Positions 22,629 through 35,132 of a stretch of 64,000 nt of DNA are shown here, piece by piece (position 1 is the first letter of the stretch; every line of letters begins with the position of its first letter). The translations under genes and the position numbers were made by a program. The stretch spans positions 11,039,725-11,103,724 of the forward strand of contig OZ017769.1 in the NCBI GenBank assembly GCA_963969345.1, in the 5' to 3' direction. Source of the DNA: Turbatrix aceti (lineage: Eukaryota > Nematoda > Chromadorea > Rhabditida > Panagrolaimidae). The notes below the pieces were generated by a model that worked only from the letters and a program-made list of their open reading frames with translations, had not been told where the DNA came from and did not search any database.

Positions 22629-25101
22629 ATGACGGAAAATCTCCTGGCTGAGGGTAAGCCGTTGGTCAGGCATCTGAACAACGAGGTGGATTCACAACTC
22701 AAGCATAGGCTGGAATGCTTTAGGCAGCACGCAGAAAATGTGAGTTTTCGCTTTTTTTGTGGTTTTTTTTGCCTTTTTCGTGTTTCCCGTCAGCATTTCA
22801 TTTATTTCCACCGATTTAATCTCCAGGAAGTTGCCATCTACCGTGATGCGCTCGAGAAGAACGAAGTACAGCTAGCCGAGCTGAGGCACTCAATCAAACG
22901 CGTCGAAGAGCACGTCTCACCCAGCGTCGGACAAGTCGAAGACTGGCTACCCATCTGTGAGGTTGTCTACGCGAAGGGTCGTTTTGAGAATAGCGACAAA
23001 TTTCTCATCAACATTGGCGGGGACTATTTTGTTCAACAAACTGCTAAACAGACTTTTGAATTTCTTCAACGAAAAATCAATGGTAAGTATTAGCAAGCAT
23101 ATTTTTTTACTAAACTGCGGTTTGCTGGGGTTTTCTCTCCTCCCTTTTTTGACATCTTTATGGCCCTTTACTTCATAAAATAGCATACATAAATTTACGC
23201 TTGGGAAAAGAAAAGAACGGGACCCTAAAGGGGAAGAGAGTAATTTGTAAAGCAGCGAGCAAAGAAAAAAACCCACCCCTTATGCAATTTCAGCTGCCGA
23301 GGGTGCCAAGACTGAAATCTCAAAACGCCTCGAGGAAGCGGAGCGACGAGTGGAGTTTGCGTCGAGTCTTTTTTCCGAAGACTTTGTCGACATCCAGGAA
23401 CCCTACGACGAAGAACGCGCGAAATTAAAGTCTGAACCGCGTGAGGTGACGACTGACGAAGATTTTTCGATGGTTATGAGTCGTCTTGAGGAACTCGAAG
23501 CTCTGGAGGAGAAAAATGGAGAACTCCGCATTGGAGGGGTTACTACTGGTGGCGGCCTGGGCGGGGGCAAAATGAATGCCACTTTCAGGCCGACGTCAAG
23601 CTCAACTACGACCGAAGAAGTCAAGACTGTGGATTCTGATGCGGAGAAGCCGAAGCCTCCGAGGGGAGTTTCGGCTGCGGACTACGAGGCTTTCCTGAAC
23701 AAGGTCGACAGCTTTCTCGAAGACTCCAGCGCCGAGGAAGAGGATGAAGACGACGACGGGGAAGAAGGCGAAGCTGAAGGGGCCATGGCACAACGATCTT
23801 CTTCCGGTAAGTAATGCTTTGTGAATAATGATGGTGTGGCGTGAAAGAAAGCCGAGATTGATATGTATTTGGACCGCATTAAATTAAAAAATTGCAAATA
23901 TTATGTTTGTTCTAGAGCCGGTCTAAATGAAATGAAAAACAAAAAAAAAAGTAAAAAAACAATTTTCCCCAAAAAAGTTTCCAAAAAAAATTAATTATCA
24001 TAATTTTTTTTCTGTTTGGCTTATTTTTCATTTTTTTATTTTCTAGTTTTTAAAATTAAAAAAAGGCCAGCCAGCGAAAATTTTGCGACTGAAATATTCC
24101 TTTCCATTTTGAGTCTTGCATGACGCCAAAAAAACCAAGCGTATGATTTTGTTGGCAATTTACGACACACCCTTGATTCTATATTAGATTATGTGCCGCA
24201 TCCGGTTTGGTTTGCCGCTCCAAATTACATATTTTTACTCGACTTTGGACCGAACGGTCTGTGCTGTTCCGTGTTTGTGTCATGACACGATTTTTAGTTG
24301 AATCCGACAAATCTGCCGAAGAAGGTCAGAGCTCTAAGAAAAGCTCGTCTTTCTCTCCGCCCCCGGCTCGCAAAACGTCATCTGTTAGATTCGCTGAGGT
24401 ACTCGAAGCCGGGCCTTCCGCACGCGATGAGAACAAACCGAGAAAGAAGCTGTCGATTCTGAAGAACAAGGATGAAAAGCCTTTCGTCGATCAGGCTGCC
24501 CTCGCTGCGATGATCAAACAGGAAGAAGGCCAGACTAGCGGATTTGAAGAGCGCAATATCCTTCCTGCTACTGATGTGAGTTTTTTACAGAGGCGAAAGT
24601 TTTAACTTCAATGAGAAAATTAAAATTTTTTCATTGAAAAAAAAACAATTGTTTTTTGAACCAAAAAAATTCAAAACAAATTCTGTTTTTTGTCTCCATC
24701 AAATGATTGATGTATTGTATACCATTTTTTAGTGATTTATTGCGACAATATGGAATTAATTTCCAGTTTGTAACTACCAATTCATAAAAAAAGCGACGTA
24801 AACGTCCTGCTCCCCTCATATGAGACACGTGTGTTCTTTGTAGGCGTTCAAGGGCGTTTTTATCGAGCGTAACCCCATCCATCGTGTGAGCATTGTCGAT
24901 AATGCAGCTACGACGCACAAAATTGTCCTCCTTGCATCGTCCTCTTCCGACCACACCGCCAGTGGTAGCGGTGATGCTCCCGTACCATCAACATCGTCAT
25001 CATCAACAACAACGATCGTCGATCAGCCCCAACAACAACAGCAACAGCCACCAAAAAGAGTTTCCAAATTTCGGGCACAGCGAAAACACGAGTTTAACTG
25101 A
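22629..25101 (+). CDS. URI1: URI1-like unconventional prefoldin RPB5 interactor
   Basis: Exons 22629-22739, 22827-23082, 23294-23806, 24298-24575 and 24844-25101 (471 aa). The N-terminal half (about 1-150) is an alpha-prefoldin: two helices of a coiled coil around a beta hairpin (VYAKGRFENSDKFLINIGGDYF). An acidic segment (EEEDEDDDGEEGE) and a Ser/Lys-rich part follow. The C-terminus keeps two URI signatures: AFKGVFIERN, which matches the AFSGTVIE box, and a terminal RVSKFRAQR motif after a Gln run. URI1 works in the R2TP/prefoldin-like complex, which assembles RNA polymerases through RPB5 and other large complexes in the cytoplasm. The 491-bp intron 3 is the longest. It may be co-regulated with FOXRED1 because of spacing and strand, but no operon evidence beyond that is visible. 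Confidence 0.88.
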
Positions 25102-25157
25102 ACTGATGTGCCAATGGGTTTTTTCACGCCCGGTGGGTGTTACGTCAGCATTTATGT

Positions 25158-25163
25158 AATAAA
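25158..25163 (+). terminator. polyadenylation signal of URI1
   Basis: AATAAA begins 57 nt after the URI1 stop codon. Confidence 0.55.
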
Positions 25164-25452
25164 ATATTACAGTATACTGCGACCGACCGATAAACAATTA
25201 AAAAATATTGTTGATGCGGTGGTTTGGCACAGTAACATCGAAAAGGTGGGAGGGGAGGATAGATAGGTAAAAAATATTTACTAAGGACATCGCGACTCGC
25301 CCACCACAGCGGTGGAGGAGACCGGATGACGCATCGTTAACCAATCAACCAACAACAGCTGTTGTGATACCAAAAAATCAGAGTGGAAGAAGAACAAAGA
25401 TGAAGAGGTGAAAAAAGAGACCTGAGGAGGTACTGATATACCAGGTGGTCAC
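25164..25452. other. convergent 3' flanks of URI1 and FKBP
   Basis: Short spacer between the ends of two convergent genes; no gene seen. Confidence 0.5.
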
Positions 25453-25884
25453 TTATTTCACGCCAAGGAGTTCGACGTCGAAGATGAGGGTAGAGTTGGG
25501 CGGGATGGCACCACCGGCACCCTTTGCACCGTAGCCGTAGTCAGGAGTGATGGTGAGGTTGGCACGTTGTCCGACGGACATCTGGAAACAACGGAGCGGT
25601 AGAAAAGGTTGAAAAAAATAGGTGTTCTTACCTTGAGGAGACCTTCGTCCCAACCCCTGATGACTTCGCCCTTGCCAATTCGGAACTCGAAAGGCGATCC
25701 ACGATCACGCGAGCTATCGACCTTCTTACCGTTCTGCAGGGTCAGAACGTAGTGGCACTTGACGGTTTGTCCTGCCCTGGGGAAAGTGGTTCCTGAAAAA
25801 AAAACAAGATTTTTGAAAACAATATTGTAAAAAAGTTGAAAACTCACCATCACCGGGCTTGACAGTTTCGATATCGACTCCCAT
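25453..25884 (-). CDS. FKBP12-type peptidyl-prolyl isomerase
   Basis: Three exons in transcript order: 25848-25884, 25632-25792, 25453-25581 (108 aa, exactly the length of human FKBP1A including Met). It starts [13 protein letters not shown]. Active-site residues by alignment are present: Tyr in HYV, Asp in VDSS, EVIRGW with the pocket Trp, PDYGYG, and the Phe of FDVELL. It catalyses cis-trans prolyl isomerisation in the cytosol and in animals regulates calcium channels and TGF-beta receptors; it is the FK506/rapamycin receptor. It diverges from TMEM242, with about 640 bp between starts. Confidence 0.96.
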
Positions 25885-26524
25885 GATGACTTATCAAAAC
25901 TCACGTTCGCGTCCGAAGAAAAAGTAAGAGTAACTGAGGAGCTCTGCAAAAAAGACCGGTGCGTAATATTGTGATAAACAACTCCACCCGCACGAACACG
26001 ACACGAAGGTAGACGAAAGCAGGCGGGCAGAAGACAAGTCCGGTGCACAACACGGCAGCGGTAGGCGGAGATGAGGATTATACTGGCAAAACGGTAAAAC
26101 GAAAAAAATCAATAACTATAGGAAGAAGACGCGCAGAGAATAGCAACAGAGAGGCCATAGGCTGCAGAGACTTGATGGGGTGACTCCAGCGTCAACTAGG
26201 TAGCTTCAAATGGTTGTACGACATTTAGTTTGTCAGAATGAAAACGACAACAAAAACCATGAGGAAGATAAGGCTGCAAAAAAGCATAAAAACGAGCTAC
26301 AGAGCTTTTTATTCATTGGAAGTCAGAGAAATCTACGGACACACGCGATTTTAGGCAAAAAACAATCGGACACACATAATGCCAAATTGTGCCGGCAAAC
26401 TGCGAGCTGGAGACAGCTCGCGGTTCCGGTGATCGGTCAAAATTTTATAAGGGTGAACGCAGATCTTGCAGGGCGATTTGTAGATTCCTGTTTGGCCGAA
26501 CGAGGATCTGTGCGGGCCTATTTG
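25885..26524. other. divergent promoter region FKBP / TMEM242
   Basis: A frame in phase with TMEM242 is open from a Met at 26210, but its sequence is low in similarity to anything recognised and lacks codon-like composition. I treat it as leader. Both promoters should lie here. Confidence 0.45.
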
Positions 26525-27113
26525 ATGGAAAATGATACAAATAAACCCGTTGCTGGGTTGTCGACGGAGGATACAGGCTTCAATTGGGCGAAAGCCGTCA
26601 AAATAGGTAAGTATAGTTACTTTTCCGAAGTTTTTACCCAATGTCAATCCTATTTTTCTAGTAACGGGTGTCACAACTGCATCGTTCTTTGCTTGGGGTG
26701 TGAGAACAGCGTGGAAACAGGCTCGACCGGATTCCAAGGAACTCAACAGATTCAAACTGCTCAGTGGTGTCGGATTTGCGAGCAAAGCGCTTGGCCTGGC
26801 TACTGTTATTACGGTTTCCGGATACAGTCTCTTTCTCATCGGCATATCTTCCCTGCTCAACGTCAATACACCGTCTGAATTTGGCCAAAAGATGAGGGAT
26901 ACCTTCGGCGATCGATACCGTATAGCAAAGGGTACCGGTGAAAACTACGATTCACTGACCGAGCTCATGGAAGCCCTCAACGCGCAGAGCAAGGAAGCCC
27001 GGGCTACCAAGCAGGGCGTTGCTGAGTAAGTGGGCAGGTTTTGATGCGGAGTTTTAACAAATTGTGTTTTCAGGCCATCTGACATCCTTCCAACCACCGC
27101 GGATCCTCGTTGA
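26525..27113 (+). CDS. TMEM242: TMEM242-like mitochondrial inner-membrane protein
   Basis: Exons 26525-26606, 26662-27025 and 27074-27113 (161 aa; human 141). It shows two hydrophobic segments, VTGVTTASFFAWGV at about 28-42 and GLATVITVSGYSLFLIGISSLL at about 72-95. The conserved tail FGQKMRDTFGDRYRI follows and aligns with the FRSKMQSIFP region of TMEM242. In animals TMEM242 helps assemble the c-ring of ATP synthase and also complex I. The start at 26525 is preferred because it is nearest to the conserved part. The last exon encodes only 12 residues. It is convergent with SERAC1 (97 bp between stop codons). Confidence 0.75.
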
Positions 27114-27175
27114 ATCAACCAATTAGGCACTTGTTGAGTTTTTTTGATAATAATTAGAAAAATCGATAAAGATCT

Positions 27176-27181
27176 TTTATT
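27176..27181 (-). terminator. polyadenylation signal of the SERAC1-like gene
   Basis: AATAAA on the minus strand begins about 30 nt after the stop codon at 27211. Confidence 0.55.
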
Positions 27182-27210
27182 CCTATGATTTACACGTTCG
27201 AAACGAATCG

Positions 27211-28743
27211 TTACAAGCTTGCAAGTGCATCAAGTATAAAATTGAGAATAACGGCGTAAGAAGTCGCACGCCGAGAATCCGGCTTGCACACGTTGTGGTG
27301 GTGTTCGTCTATGTGGTAGACAGCCCCGCGGCCGAGAAAGGCACTTTCAGGTGGCACAAGTAGCTGCTTTGTCCCAAACATTGGAGTCGCGTGACGCTCG
27401 ATCATGGTGACGACGTTGAGGTCGGGTGCCGTGGCTAACCATTCGGTAAAAGCGTTGTGAAGAGACTTGTTGATATCAGACTCGACGCGAAGCAGTTTGA
27501 CGTCATCAGTCGGGCGAAAGACACCGTAGGCAAAATTACTCGCGACAGGAGACCCGGAATGAGGCGTCGCCATGAAGAGGATGCCAAGTGTTCGGCGACG
27601 AAGGTCGGGATTGTCGAGTAGCATGCTCTTGATCAGAAGACCCCCCATCGAATGGCACACGAAGATGACCGGTCTCTCACCGATGCCCGCAAGGTGAAAG
27701 ACGTGTTGAAACTTACGCGAGCGATCGGTGATCGATTCCATGACCTGTCCAAATTGGACAAATCGGGAGGTATAGTCGACAGCGAGAATCCGAACCCCTC
27801 GATCCCTGGGCAGGTCTCGGGGAAGCCAGTCCTTCGGCCAAAAATTCGTTGTCCCCCCTGTTTTTCGGTCTTTCTGACGCCACGTTCGTAGCGCGGTCCC
27901 CCGGAGGCCGTGGACAAAGACAACATCCAGCTCGACGGACTGATTGGCAGGGGGACGGTAGAGCTCGTAGATACCCGGGGTCAGCAGGGCACGCTCGTAG
28001 CCCAAGGAGTGGAGCGTGTTGATGAGCACCTTGTGGGCGATGACAGCCTCTTCCTGGTGCTTCGGGCAGACGACCAGCTCCGCAAGTTGGTGATACCAGG
28101 CGGAGGCAACGATCCGCTCGGCGCAGTACTTGTTGCTGCCGGCCACGTTTGCCAAGACCTAAAAAATTCTCAAAAAATATTTTTAAGTTGATAAATGTCC
28201 AACCTGAAGAATCAAAATCGCAAGCGGTTTGTTGGCAGCGTGAGAATCTAAAAAAATTCTATACAATGCCGACAACAAGCCCTGATCGACGAGTCTCGAA
28301 CACGATTCGAACTCGGTTTTGTACAACAAGACCCTCAGCAAAGAAGTCAGACGCTGTATTCGCGAAGGTTTTTTCTGGAAAGCAACGTGTGGATCTTCCT
28401 GACAGCTCAGGTCATCCTCGCTGCACAAATTCACCGAGTACCACGTCAGAGCCTTTTTCCAGACATCGTCAAGGTTGAGACGACTCAGTAGCTCAAATTC
28501 ATCCACTTCGACCATTGTACGATCGTAGGGGGTAAGATGAAGGTGGGTTATGGGACTTTTTTCCAACGCAAGAAACACCCATGTCGTCGGGGAGACTTCG
28601 GGAGGAACTTTTAGTTTACCTGGAAATTTTTTTTTATATTTTTGATCAAAAAACAAAAAAAAAGTGAAAAAGGACAAAAATGAAAGTAACTTCCACTACC
28701 ATAAACCTTCTGTACGAAACGGGATAAAAAAATACCGCAACAT
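27211..28743 (-). CDS. SERAC1: SERAC1-like alpha/beta hydrolase
   Basis: Three exons in transcript order: 28707-28743, 28204-28619, 27211-28158 (466 aa). The N-terminal part (about 40-200) looks helical and armadillo-like ([23 protein letters not shown]). The C-terminal hydrolase shows the oxyanion segment [21 protein letters not shown], the nucleophile elbow CHSMGG (Ser about 321), a TPHSGS block and a C-terminal HHHNVCKP supplying the catalytic His. SERAC1 acts at mitochondria-ER contacts in phosphatidylglycerol remodelling. The tiny first exon ([10 protein letters not shown]) could be a mitochondrial presequence, but its donor (GAAGgtttat) is weak, so the N-terminus is uncertain. It is shorter than human SERAC1 (654 aa), mainly at the N-terminus. 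Confidence 0.85.
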
Positions 28744-29635
28744 TGATATCGGTAAATTCTACATTAATTGAAAACCAAAAATAAACGAAATATTAGTAAC
28801 ATACATTTTCCATCCATGACGGCGCCTTCTTCGTGCAATCTCGATACTCATCACTGTCTCTCTAATTTTGTAATGAGTAATTATGCACGAGTAAGAGTAA
28901 TAAAGTAAAAGTAAAAGTACAAAAGTAATTTTCCATTCAATGACCCCAAAAGTAAGAGTAACAACAGTAATACAAAAGTATCGTAATCCGTTTCCTTCTT
29001 TATAAAAACCGACCTTTTTTGTATTCATCTTCCATCAATTTGAGTACCCGAATTCGTTCATCGCCCTTAGAATGCAGATATTTATCAAAGGATGATTCAT
29101 CGCTTCTTGAACGGAAGTCACTTGGAATGAAGGGGATGAGTGCCAGTGAAGCCAATCTAACAATTTTCTGTTCAATCTATTTTTCCCTGTCATTTCCCGA
29201 TAACTCACCCTGCGGCATGACGCTGGCTCCGTAAAATGTTAGTAAAAATTCGGTGCATTCGTAATTCGTCAGTCAGTCCAGTCCAGTTCAGTTCAGTCAG
29301 TTAGTCAGTCAGGAATGGCACCACAAAACGCAGCTAACTCTCATTGAAATCAAACACGCAATAATAAATCTGGCGCGTTCATTCGACGGCAGCCATCATC
29401 AATCACACCGTCCCCCCTATCACGAGTTGTTGCTCTGACAAGAACACGAGACAATAAACAAGGGGCATTTTCTACGAGCAACGAATTGTTTTCGTGAGTT
29501 TGAAGATTTCTGGGCTCCTGACGCGAAAATGTTTGACATTTTTTTGCGCAATATTTTTTGTTGCGGTCGCTGGGTTTTTTTTAATATCTTTCCTACCGGT
29601 TGTATTCCTGTAAACTATTATATAAATTTACGATC
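28744..29635. other. divergent region SERAC1 / GTF2H2 with a dispersed repeat
   Basis: Promoter region for two divergent genes. It contains copy A of the dispersed repeat and a CAGTC/CAGTT-rich run near 29267-29312; otherwise nothing coding was seen. Confidence 0.5.
28818..28928 (+). repeat. SINE-like dispersed repeat, copy A
   Basis: About 110 bp, nearly identical to 44839-44960 and 50005-50134. It starts GACGGCG, has a core TCGTGCAATCTCGATACTC, and ends in a simple tail of AGTAA/AAAGT units. The tail suggests a retroposon. No clear pol III A and B boxes were found. It is truncated at the 5' end relative to copies B and C. Confidence 0.7.
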
Positions 29636-31695
29636 ATGGATGAAGACGAAGGTGTCGGCTATAAATGGGAGGGATCGTACGGTGAGTGAAAGTTTTTTGG
29701 CGTGGTTGCTTATATTTTTCATTTTTTTCAGGTTTGAACCTTCACGAAGCCTTCAACGAGGATGATACCGGATCTGTTGAAAAGGCTATTCTGAAACTTG
29801 TCGAGGAGACGAAAAAACGGCGGAGGGAACAAGAACGACCTTCTCGGCATCGAATTGGAGTCGTAAGTTTTTTAGGTCATTTTTATAGGTATTTATGACT
29901 GTGAAATTCGAATTTCAGATCAGATACATGTATATCGTCGTTGATTACAGCAGCAACATGATGGACAAATCTCTGCCACCCGATCGGCTTCGTTGCACGC
30001 AGAAGGCGCTCAAAATCTTTGTTCATTCATTTTTTCGCGAGAATCCTCTCTCCCAACTTGGCATTATTATCGTCAAGAATCGCGCTAGTGAAATCATGAC
30101 TCCTCTGACTGCCAATCTGAAGGAGGTGGAGGAGGGCATCGATTTGCTGAACGTCTTCGACTGCTCTGGTGACTTTTCATTGCATAACGGCGTTGCAAGG
30201 GCTTACTACGACATGCAGGGCTTGCCTATGCATTCCCATCGAGAAGTTTTGGTTATCATGTCTGCGATGAATTCCGTGGATGTCGTGGATATTTTTTCGA
30301 CCATGGAAGTCAGTTTTTCAAATTTAGTGTTTTGTATATAATTTTTTTGTTTTCAACCTTCAGAGTCTCAAAAGAAACCAAATCATCGTCCATGGCATCC
30401 AGCTTGCCTGCGAGCTCTACGCCCTCCGTAAAATGTGTGCCAAGACCCGTGGCAAGCACAACGTGGCGCTCAACGAGGTTCATCTGGACGTCGTGCTCTC
30501 CAGCCTGGTGGTCCCCCCAACAGGTCATCGATTTGCGAAAGAAGCAAACTTTGAGACGTTTTATTGCATTGGATTTCCGAAGAAAAAGCACATCACGAAC
30601 CTTCCCTTCTGCCTGTGGTAAGTTGTTATAAAAGCAGGGTTTAGGGATTATCATTGTCCGGTTTTCAGCCATGCTTCCGACATAAAATCCCTCACCCAGG
30701 ACGAAGAGGCGAAGGAAGTTGATCTCGAGAAAGTAGTCAAGCCCTATGGATTTTTGTGCGTCAAGTGTGGCGCTCGTGTCTGCTCCCTGCCTGTGGATTG
30801 CCCAAGTTGTGGTCTCAAGCTGGCAACGGCCACTCAAATTGCCAAGACTCAGATGCACACCGTTCCGTTGAGTATCTACGCTGAGCGGGAAGCCAACAGA
30901 AATTCGTGAGTCTTTTATGGACATAAATTTGGGGTGTTGTATTGTGTCTGACTTTTTCGATGAAAAATGCCTAAATAGCTAGTTTGGGGAGATACAGAAC
31001 AAGATACAAATTGAGCGTCACATTAAATCTGACGTAAATCCTGCGAAGTCAAGGATTCAACACTGTTACAATTGTTTTGTTTTTTTTGAATTTTGGGCGT
31101 GTACATTTTTTTTTGTTTTTTTCGAAGAAAAATGCGTTTGAACAAAACACCAAAACCAATGCCGAAAAGTTACGGCATCATCCATTCAGTCAATTTCTTC
31201 ACCCATCCGCCGTATTGGCTAAAGTTGAGCTTGGCTTCTTGCCGTTCCCGTTTCATTTGTCCTTTATTGGCACAGCTGCCAATAACCCCATCATTGGTAC
31301 TAGGGGGTAGCATTCAATCCTTCATGCTCTCTCCCGGCGTTTAATATGTCTCTCAGGGGCTCTTTCCCTTCCTTGTTGGGTTGGATAGCGCAGTGCAGCA
31401 GAAAAAGCGATGTAACCCGAAACAATATTTGCCCATTAATTTTCTTGTCATACCAGAAAAAACTTTTTTCTTACCACATATTTATGCATTATACATACGA
31501 TTTTATTTTTCTTACAGGCGATGCTTTGGTTGCAATTGCACATTTGCGGCGAGCAATGACAAAGTTTATATCTGTCCAACGTGTAACGAAACATTCTGTG
31601 ACGAATGTGATGCCGACAATCACGAATCAATGATTTGTTCTGGCTGCGATGCTCAGGGCGTCAAGGCTCTTCCCCCGTCTACTGTGTCGGCGTGA
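29636..31695 (+). CDS. GTF2H2: TFIIH subunit p44 (GTF2H2/SSL1)
   Basis: Exons 29636-29681, 29732-29862, 29919-30308, 30364-30617, 30669-30905 and 31518-31695 (411 aa; human 395). Ssl1 domain: a VWA fold starting MYIVVDYSSNMM with a degenerate MIDAS, then LSQLGIIIVKNRASE and HGIQLACELYAL. Downstream are a C4 zinc motif (CVKCGARVCSLPVDCPSC) and a RING-like C4C4 finger at the C-terminus (CFGCNC...CPTCNETFCDECD...CSGC). In the TFIIH core p44 stimulates the XPD helicase for nucleotide excision repair and supports transcription initiation, in the nucleus. The last intron (612 bp) is ten times longer than the others and separates the two zinc-binding regions. AATAAA follows the stop closely. Confidence 0.95.
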
Positions 31696-31717
31696 TCTCG
31701 CGTGATTTTGTTACTGT

Positions 31718-31723
31718 AATAAA
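31718..31723 (+). terminator. polyadenylation signal of GTF2H2
   Basis: AATAAA 23 nt after the stop codon. Confidence 0.6.
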
Positions 31724-33238
31724 TTGTTTGATGTTTGTAATGGTATTTTTTGATATCGTAATATACTGGTGGTATAAAAAACGAATTTTTTTGGCGAAAA
31801 TAAAATTTTGAAAATACGATTTTCAGCAAAATTAACAAAAAGAAAATTTTACTCCGAAAAAATATTTTCTACGATTTCAGTTTTTTTTTCAAAAAAAAAC
31901 CTGTGCTGTTTTCTATTCTATTATTTGAAAAAAAAACCCATAAACGTCATTACTTTCTTTGCCCTACTATGAAGTCATGACACGGCACAGGCCCACGGTG
32001 CCTGTGCCTGACACGATGTCTCTCGGCGCCTGGTAAATTGCAGGATGCGAAAAAACATATTTGACAGAGAGCCGTCTTATATCTTCTCGTTTTTTTCATT
32101 GCTTCTCCTTGATTTCCCTCGATGCAGAAAATATGTGTCTTTGTTTATAATTTTTTGTTGGTTTGTTAATCTGAGTTGATTGCCGCCGTCTTACGCGCAC
32201 TTGGTTGTGGTGGTGGCTTGCATGCATATTCATTTATGCCATTCATCGAACGGGGCGCGGGGGTTATGAATCAAATAGCTCATTTAGTCAAACCTTCTTT
32301 TCTGCAGCCTATTGAAAATTTTTTCGACAAGCGGCAGACAGATCGAACTATGCAGGTTGGAGGGAGGTCACCATGATTTTTTTTGAGGATGACAGAAAAG
32401 ACGGGACAGATGTTCGGCCAAGATCCTCTTCTCTCTTGTCTGCGCGAAACCCGTTTCCCTCTGCGCACGCATGTATGCCTTCAGCAGGCAGGGCACTTTT
32501 CTCGGATTTGGTGGCGCCGTGTCGAACTGCAGCTGTCGCATGCATGCATGCACCCGACCGACGGACTAGTATAAGCCTTAGAGAGGAAAGGAGGCCGTAA
32601 ATGGACTTGACAGATGTCTAGCAGGCAGGCGGTCTCGAGTGGCACATGAACATCAAACAGCCAAACAGCACCCAACGAAGCAAGCAAATGACTGCCTCCA
32701 TGCCCCTCTCTTCCTTCCCTTGTTTGTCTGTTCGCTGGTGTATCGACCCCTTCGGCAGCTACTGCTTGCAGCTAGGGCTTGATATAAAGGGCCGGGGCAA
32801 AAAAAATTGTGCGGTTGCTTGCCGCCACCCATCGCCGTCGGCGGACGTGGCCGCGGCCGCGCGCTTGCTCCCTTCCCTCTCCTCCAAAAACCACAACATG
32901 ATTGTCGCCGTGAAGAAGCCGCAGCCATGGGCATAATAGTTTGCGGACGCCGCCGCCGAATAACTCATTCATCCTCTTACTTTTTGGCCCGGCAGACCAA
33001 CCGTCCAAGACCAAGGAGAGGAGGGAGGGAAGCTTGCCTACCAACGAGGCGCCTTCCTGCTTACTACAAGCACAACAATGGCAGGAGGATGTAAAGTGTG
33101 CCACTTAAACGCCACATACTCTTGATTTGGCGAGGTTTTCTCTCCTGGCACTTCTCGTTCTTCTTGTTCTTCTTCGGGTGGCATGAATGGATTGATTATT
33201 CATCGAATTCTTCTCCGACATCAAAGACAACCAGCGCC
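31724..33238. other. intergenic, likely CELF promoter side
   Basis: No gene recognised. It contains a hairpin near 31984-32010 (GGCACAGGC and GCCTGTGCC) and a GC-richer stretch at 32400-33100 unlike the surrounding AT-rich DNA. A TATA-like motif is given separately. Confidence 0.4.
32783..32788 (+). promoter_or_regulatory. TATA-like motif upstream of CELF
   Basis: GATATAAAGGGCCGGGG context in a locally GC-rich stretch, about 450 bp before a candidate CELF leader exon at 33239. No transcript evidence. Confidence 0.3.
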
Positions 33239-33268
33239 ATGGCAGTGTCTGAGAAGTATCTAAAAAAC
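33239..33268 (+). CDS. candidate alternative first coding exon of CELF
   Basis: A GCCATGG start context opens a ten-codon frame (MAVSEKYLKN) ending at a good donor, AACgtgagat. The main CELF exon is preceded by CTAATCTAG at 35124-35132. Joining 33268 to 35133 reads Ser then the CELF Met in frame. This is a prediction from frame and splice-site fit only. Confidence 0.35.
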
Positions 33269-35132
33269 GTGAGATCATTAATTCTCTCTTCTCTTTTCGA
33301 TATTTTTTGTATCAAAAAATGTTTGTAAATATTTGTAAATCTCCGGCCTTTTTTTCTCATTTGGTTCTTTTTTAATGATCGTGGCTATATAGTCATTTTT
33401 TTGCATGGTCTGCGATGGTACTTGACGTCAATGTTTGTGCCTTTGGTGCCGTACTGGATGGTAAATACATAATTTTTTTGCACGCACGTACAGCACAATC
33501 ACCCCACCCCAACTTCTTCTCTCTTCCCAGTCTTCGTTTTTTGAACCTGTTTACCTGCCTGCATGTCGGTCTGCAGGGCATTTGTGCCAATAACACAAGT
33601 TCAAGTTTCGTGGTGTTTTGTTATGTACATACCGTGGCACATACATACATACATACATACCTTTATATGAAATGGAGAAAAAAGAAATTATGTATGCTCA
33701 TGATGCAGTATAAACTGCTTCCTTGTATGCTTTTTTCTCACTCACCAGCGCCTTTTTCATGCTCTCACTGTTCGTCGTTGCCGTTGCCGTTGGTGAATGA
33801 ATTTAACAATACTGTAGGCAAAGCTATCTAGCTTATTTTTCGTTTTCTGAATTTTTACAGTGGAAGCAATTAGTTGAGAAGCGGTGTAATTAACTTTCTC
33901 CATGCTAATGAAAAAATTTTAAGCTTTGAAATTCAATCAAAGAATGTAATATTTCAAACTTTCTAAATGTCAAATGCTTTCTAAAACATTTGGCAGGTAT
34001 TCAAATACCTGTTTGGCATGATAACTCACTTTTTTTTAAATCTTTTTTAAATGTAAACAAAATACTTCACAGATTATAGAACAATAAATATAACATTTGA
34101 AAACAGTAGAAAAATTTCTTGTTTTCATAAATATAAATATCAATTCTCACGAAAATAGACCAAAAAAACTAAATTTTTGCACCAAAAAAAACATGCAAAA
34201 TGCACCTTAGTGATAACTCAGAATTAAGGAACATATTCTTTTGTTCAAAACATGTCCTATCGTTACTCTTCCTCAACGTGCCAAAATTGACACGACTAAA
34301 ATTTTATATCTTAAAAATACCAATGGCACATACATATTTGATGCACAGCCTCAATTGGTTGTTTGCCAACAATTGCATGTCTGATGACAAAACAATTTTT
34401 TCGATTTTACAAATAGTAAAAACTGGAAAAATAAGATGAAATTCCCTCTCAAATATTGTGCGTTCTCTCTCTTTTACACTCTCTTGCTCGAAGAAGACAT
34501 CACTGCATCAAGCATCGCCTTGTCATGTCACCCTGCCGCTTTTCCTTTCCCTGCCGACGCCGCAGCTTTCTTTCTCCGTCGTGTCTTGGTGGTGTTTTGC
34601 GCGATGATGTATAGTATACGTATAAGGCGTGTTTTACCTCTTTTTTTCCTGCATGTACATATCCAGGACAATTACCTGGGTCTTGGGTGGATTGTCGGTC
34701 TCGTGGGTGGTACGTACACGTGTAAGGTTGTTCAAACTGCTATACATGGATTTGGTGGATTTTTTGATGAACGTGATAATTTAAGTTTTCTTTCATTTTT
34801 TTTGTATACATCTTTTTTTTCTTCAATGTGGCAAAAATTACGGTTTATTTATTTTTTGATTTTTTTGTCGTGTATGTACAAACAGTATACAGTGCGTACA
34901 GTGTACAGTGTATTTGGCGAAGAACATTGTTGTTTTTTTGCAACCTGCTGGCACACCACCACCATCACGCGCTTCACCTGGAGGCAAGAGATTGGCTCAT
35001 TGGCTTTCTTTCAGGCGTTGATGACACTTGGCAGAAGAAGAATAAAAGTCCGCGCAGCGAACTAAAAATTAAATGATGTCTTCTTTCTGATCTTTGAACA
35101 CGGCATAGCATTCCATTCGAGTCCTAATCTAG
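33269..35132. other. possible CELF intron or upstream intergenic
   Basis: AT-rich. It contains a CATA/ATAC microsatellite at about 33639-33661 and an open frame 34436-35065 (209 codons from an ATG, Phe/Leu-rich, no recognised domain), which I do not call a gene. Confidence 0.4.

Noticed and set aside
26210..26524. N-terminal extension of TMEM242
   Set aside because: In frame, but the encoded sequence is unlike the family and sits in the probable promoter and leader of a divergent gene pair.
34436..35065. 209-codon open frame upstream of CELF
   Set aside because: Phe/Leu-rich translation with no domain and T-rich DNA that rarely gives stops in this frame. It has no matching splice sites.
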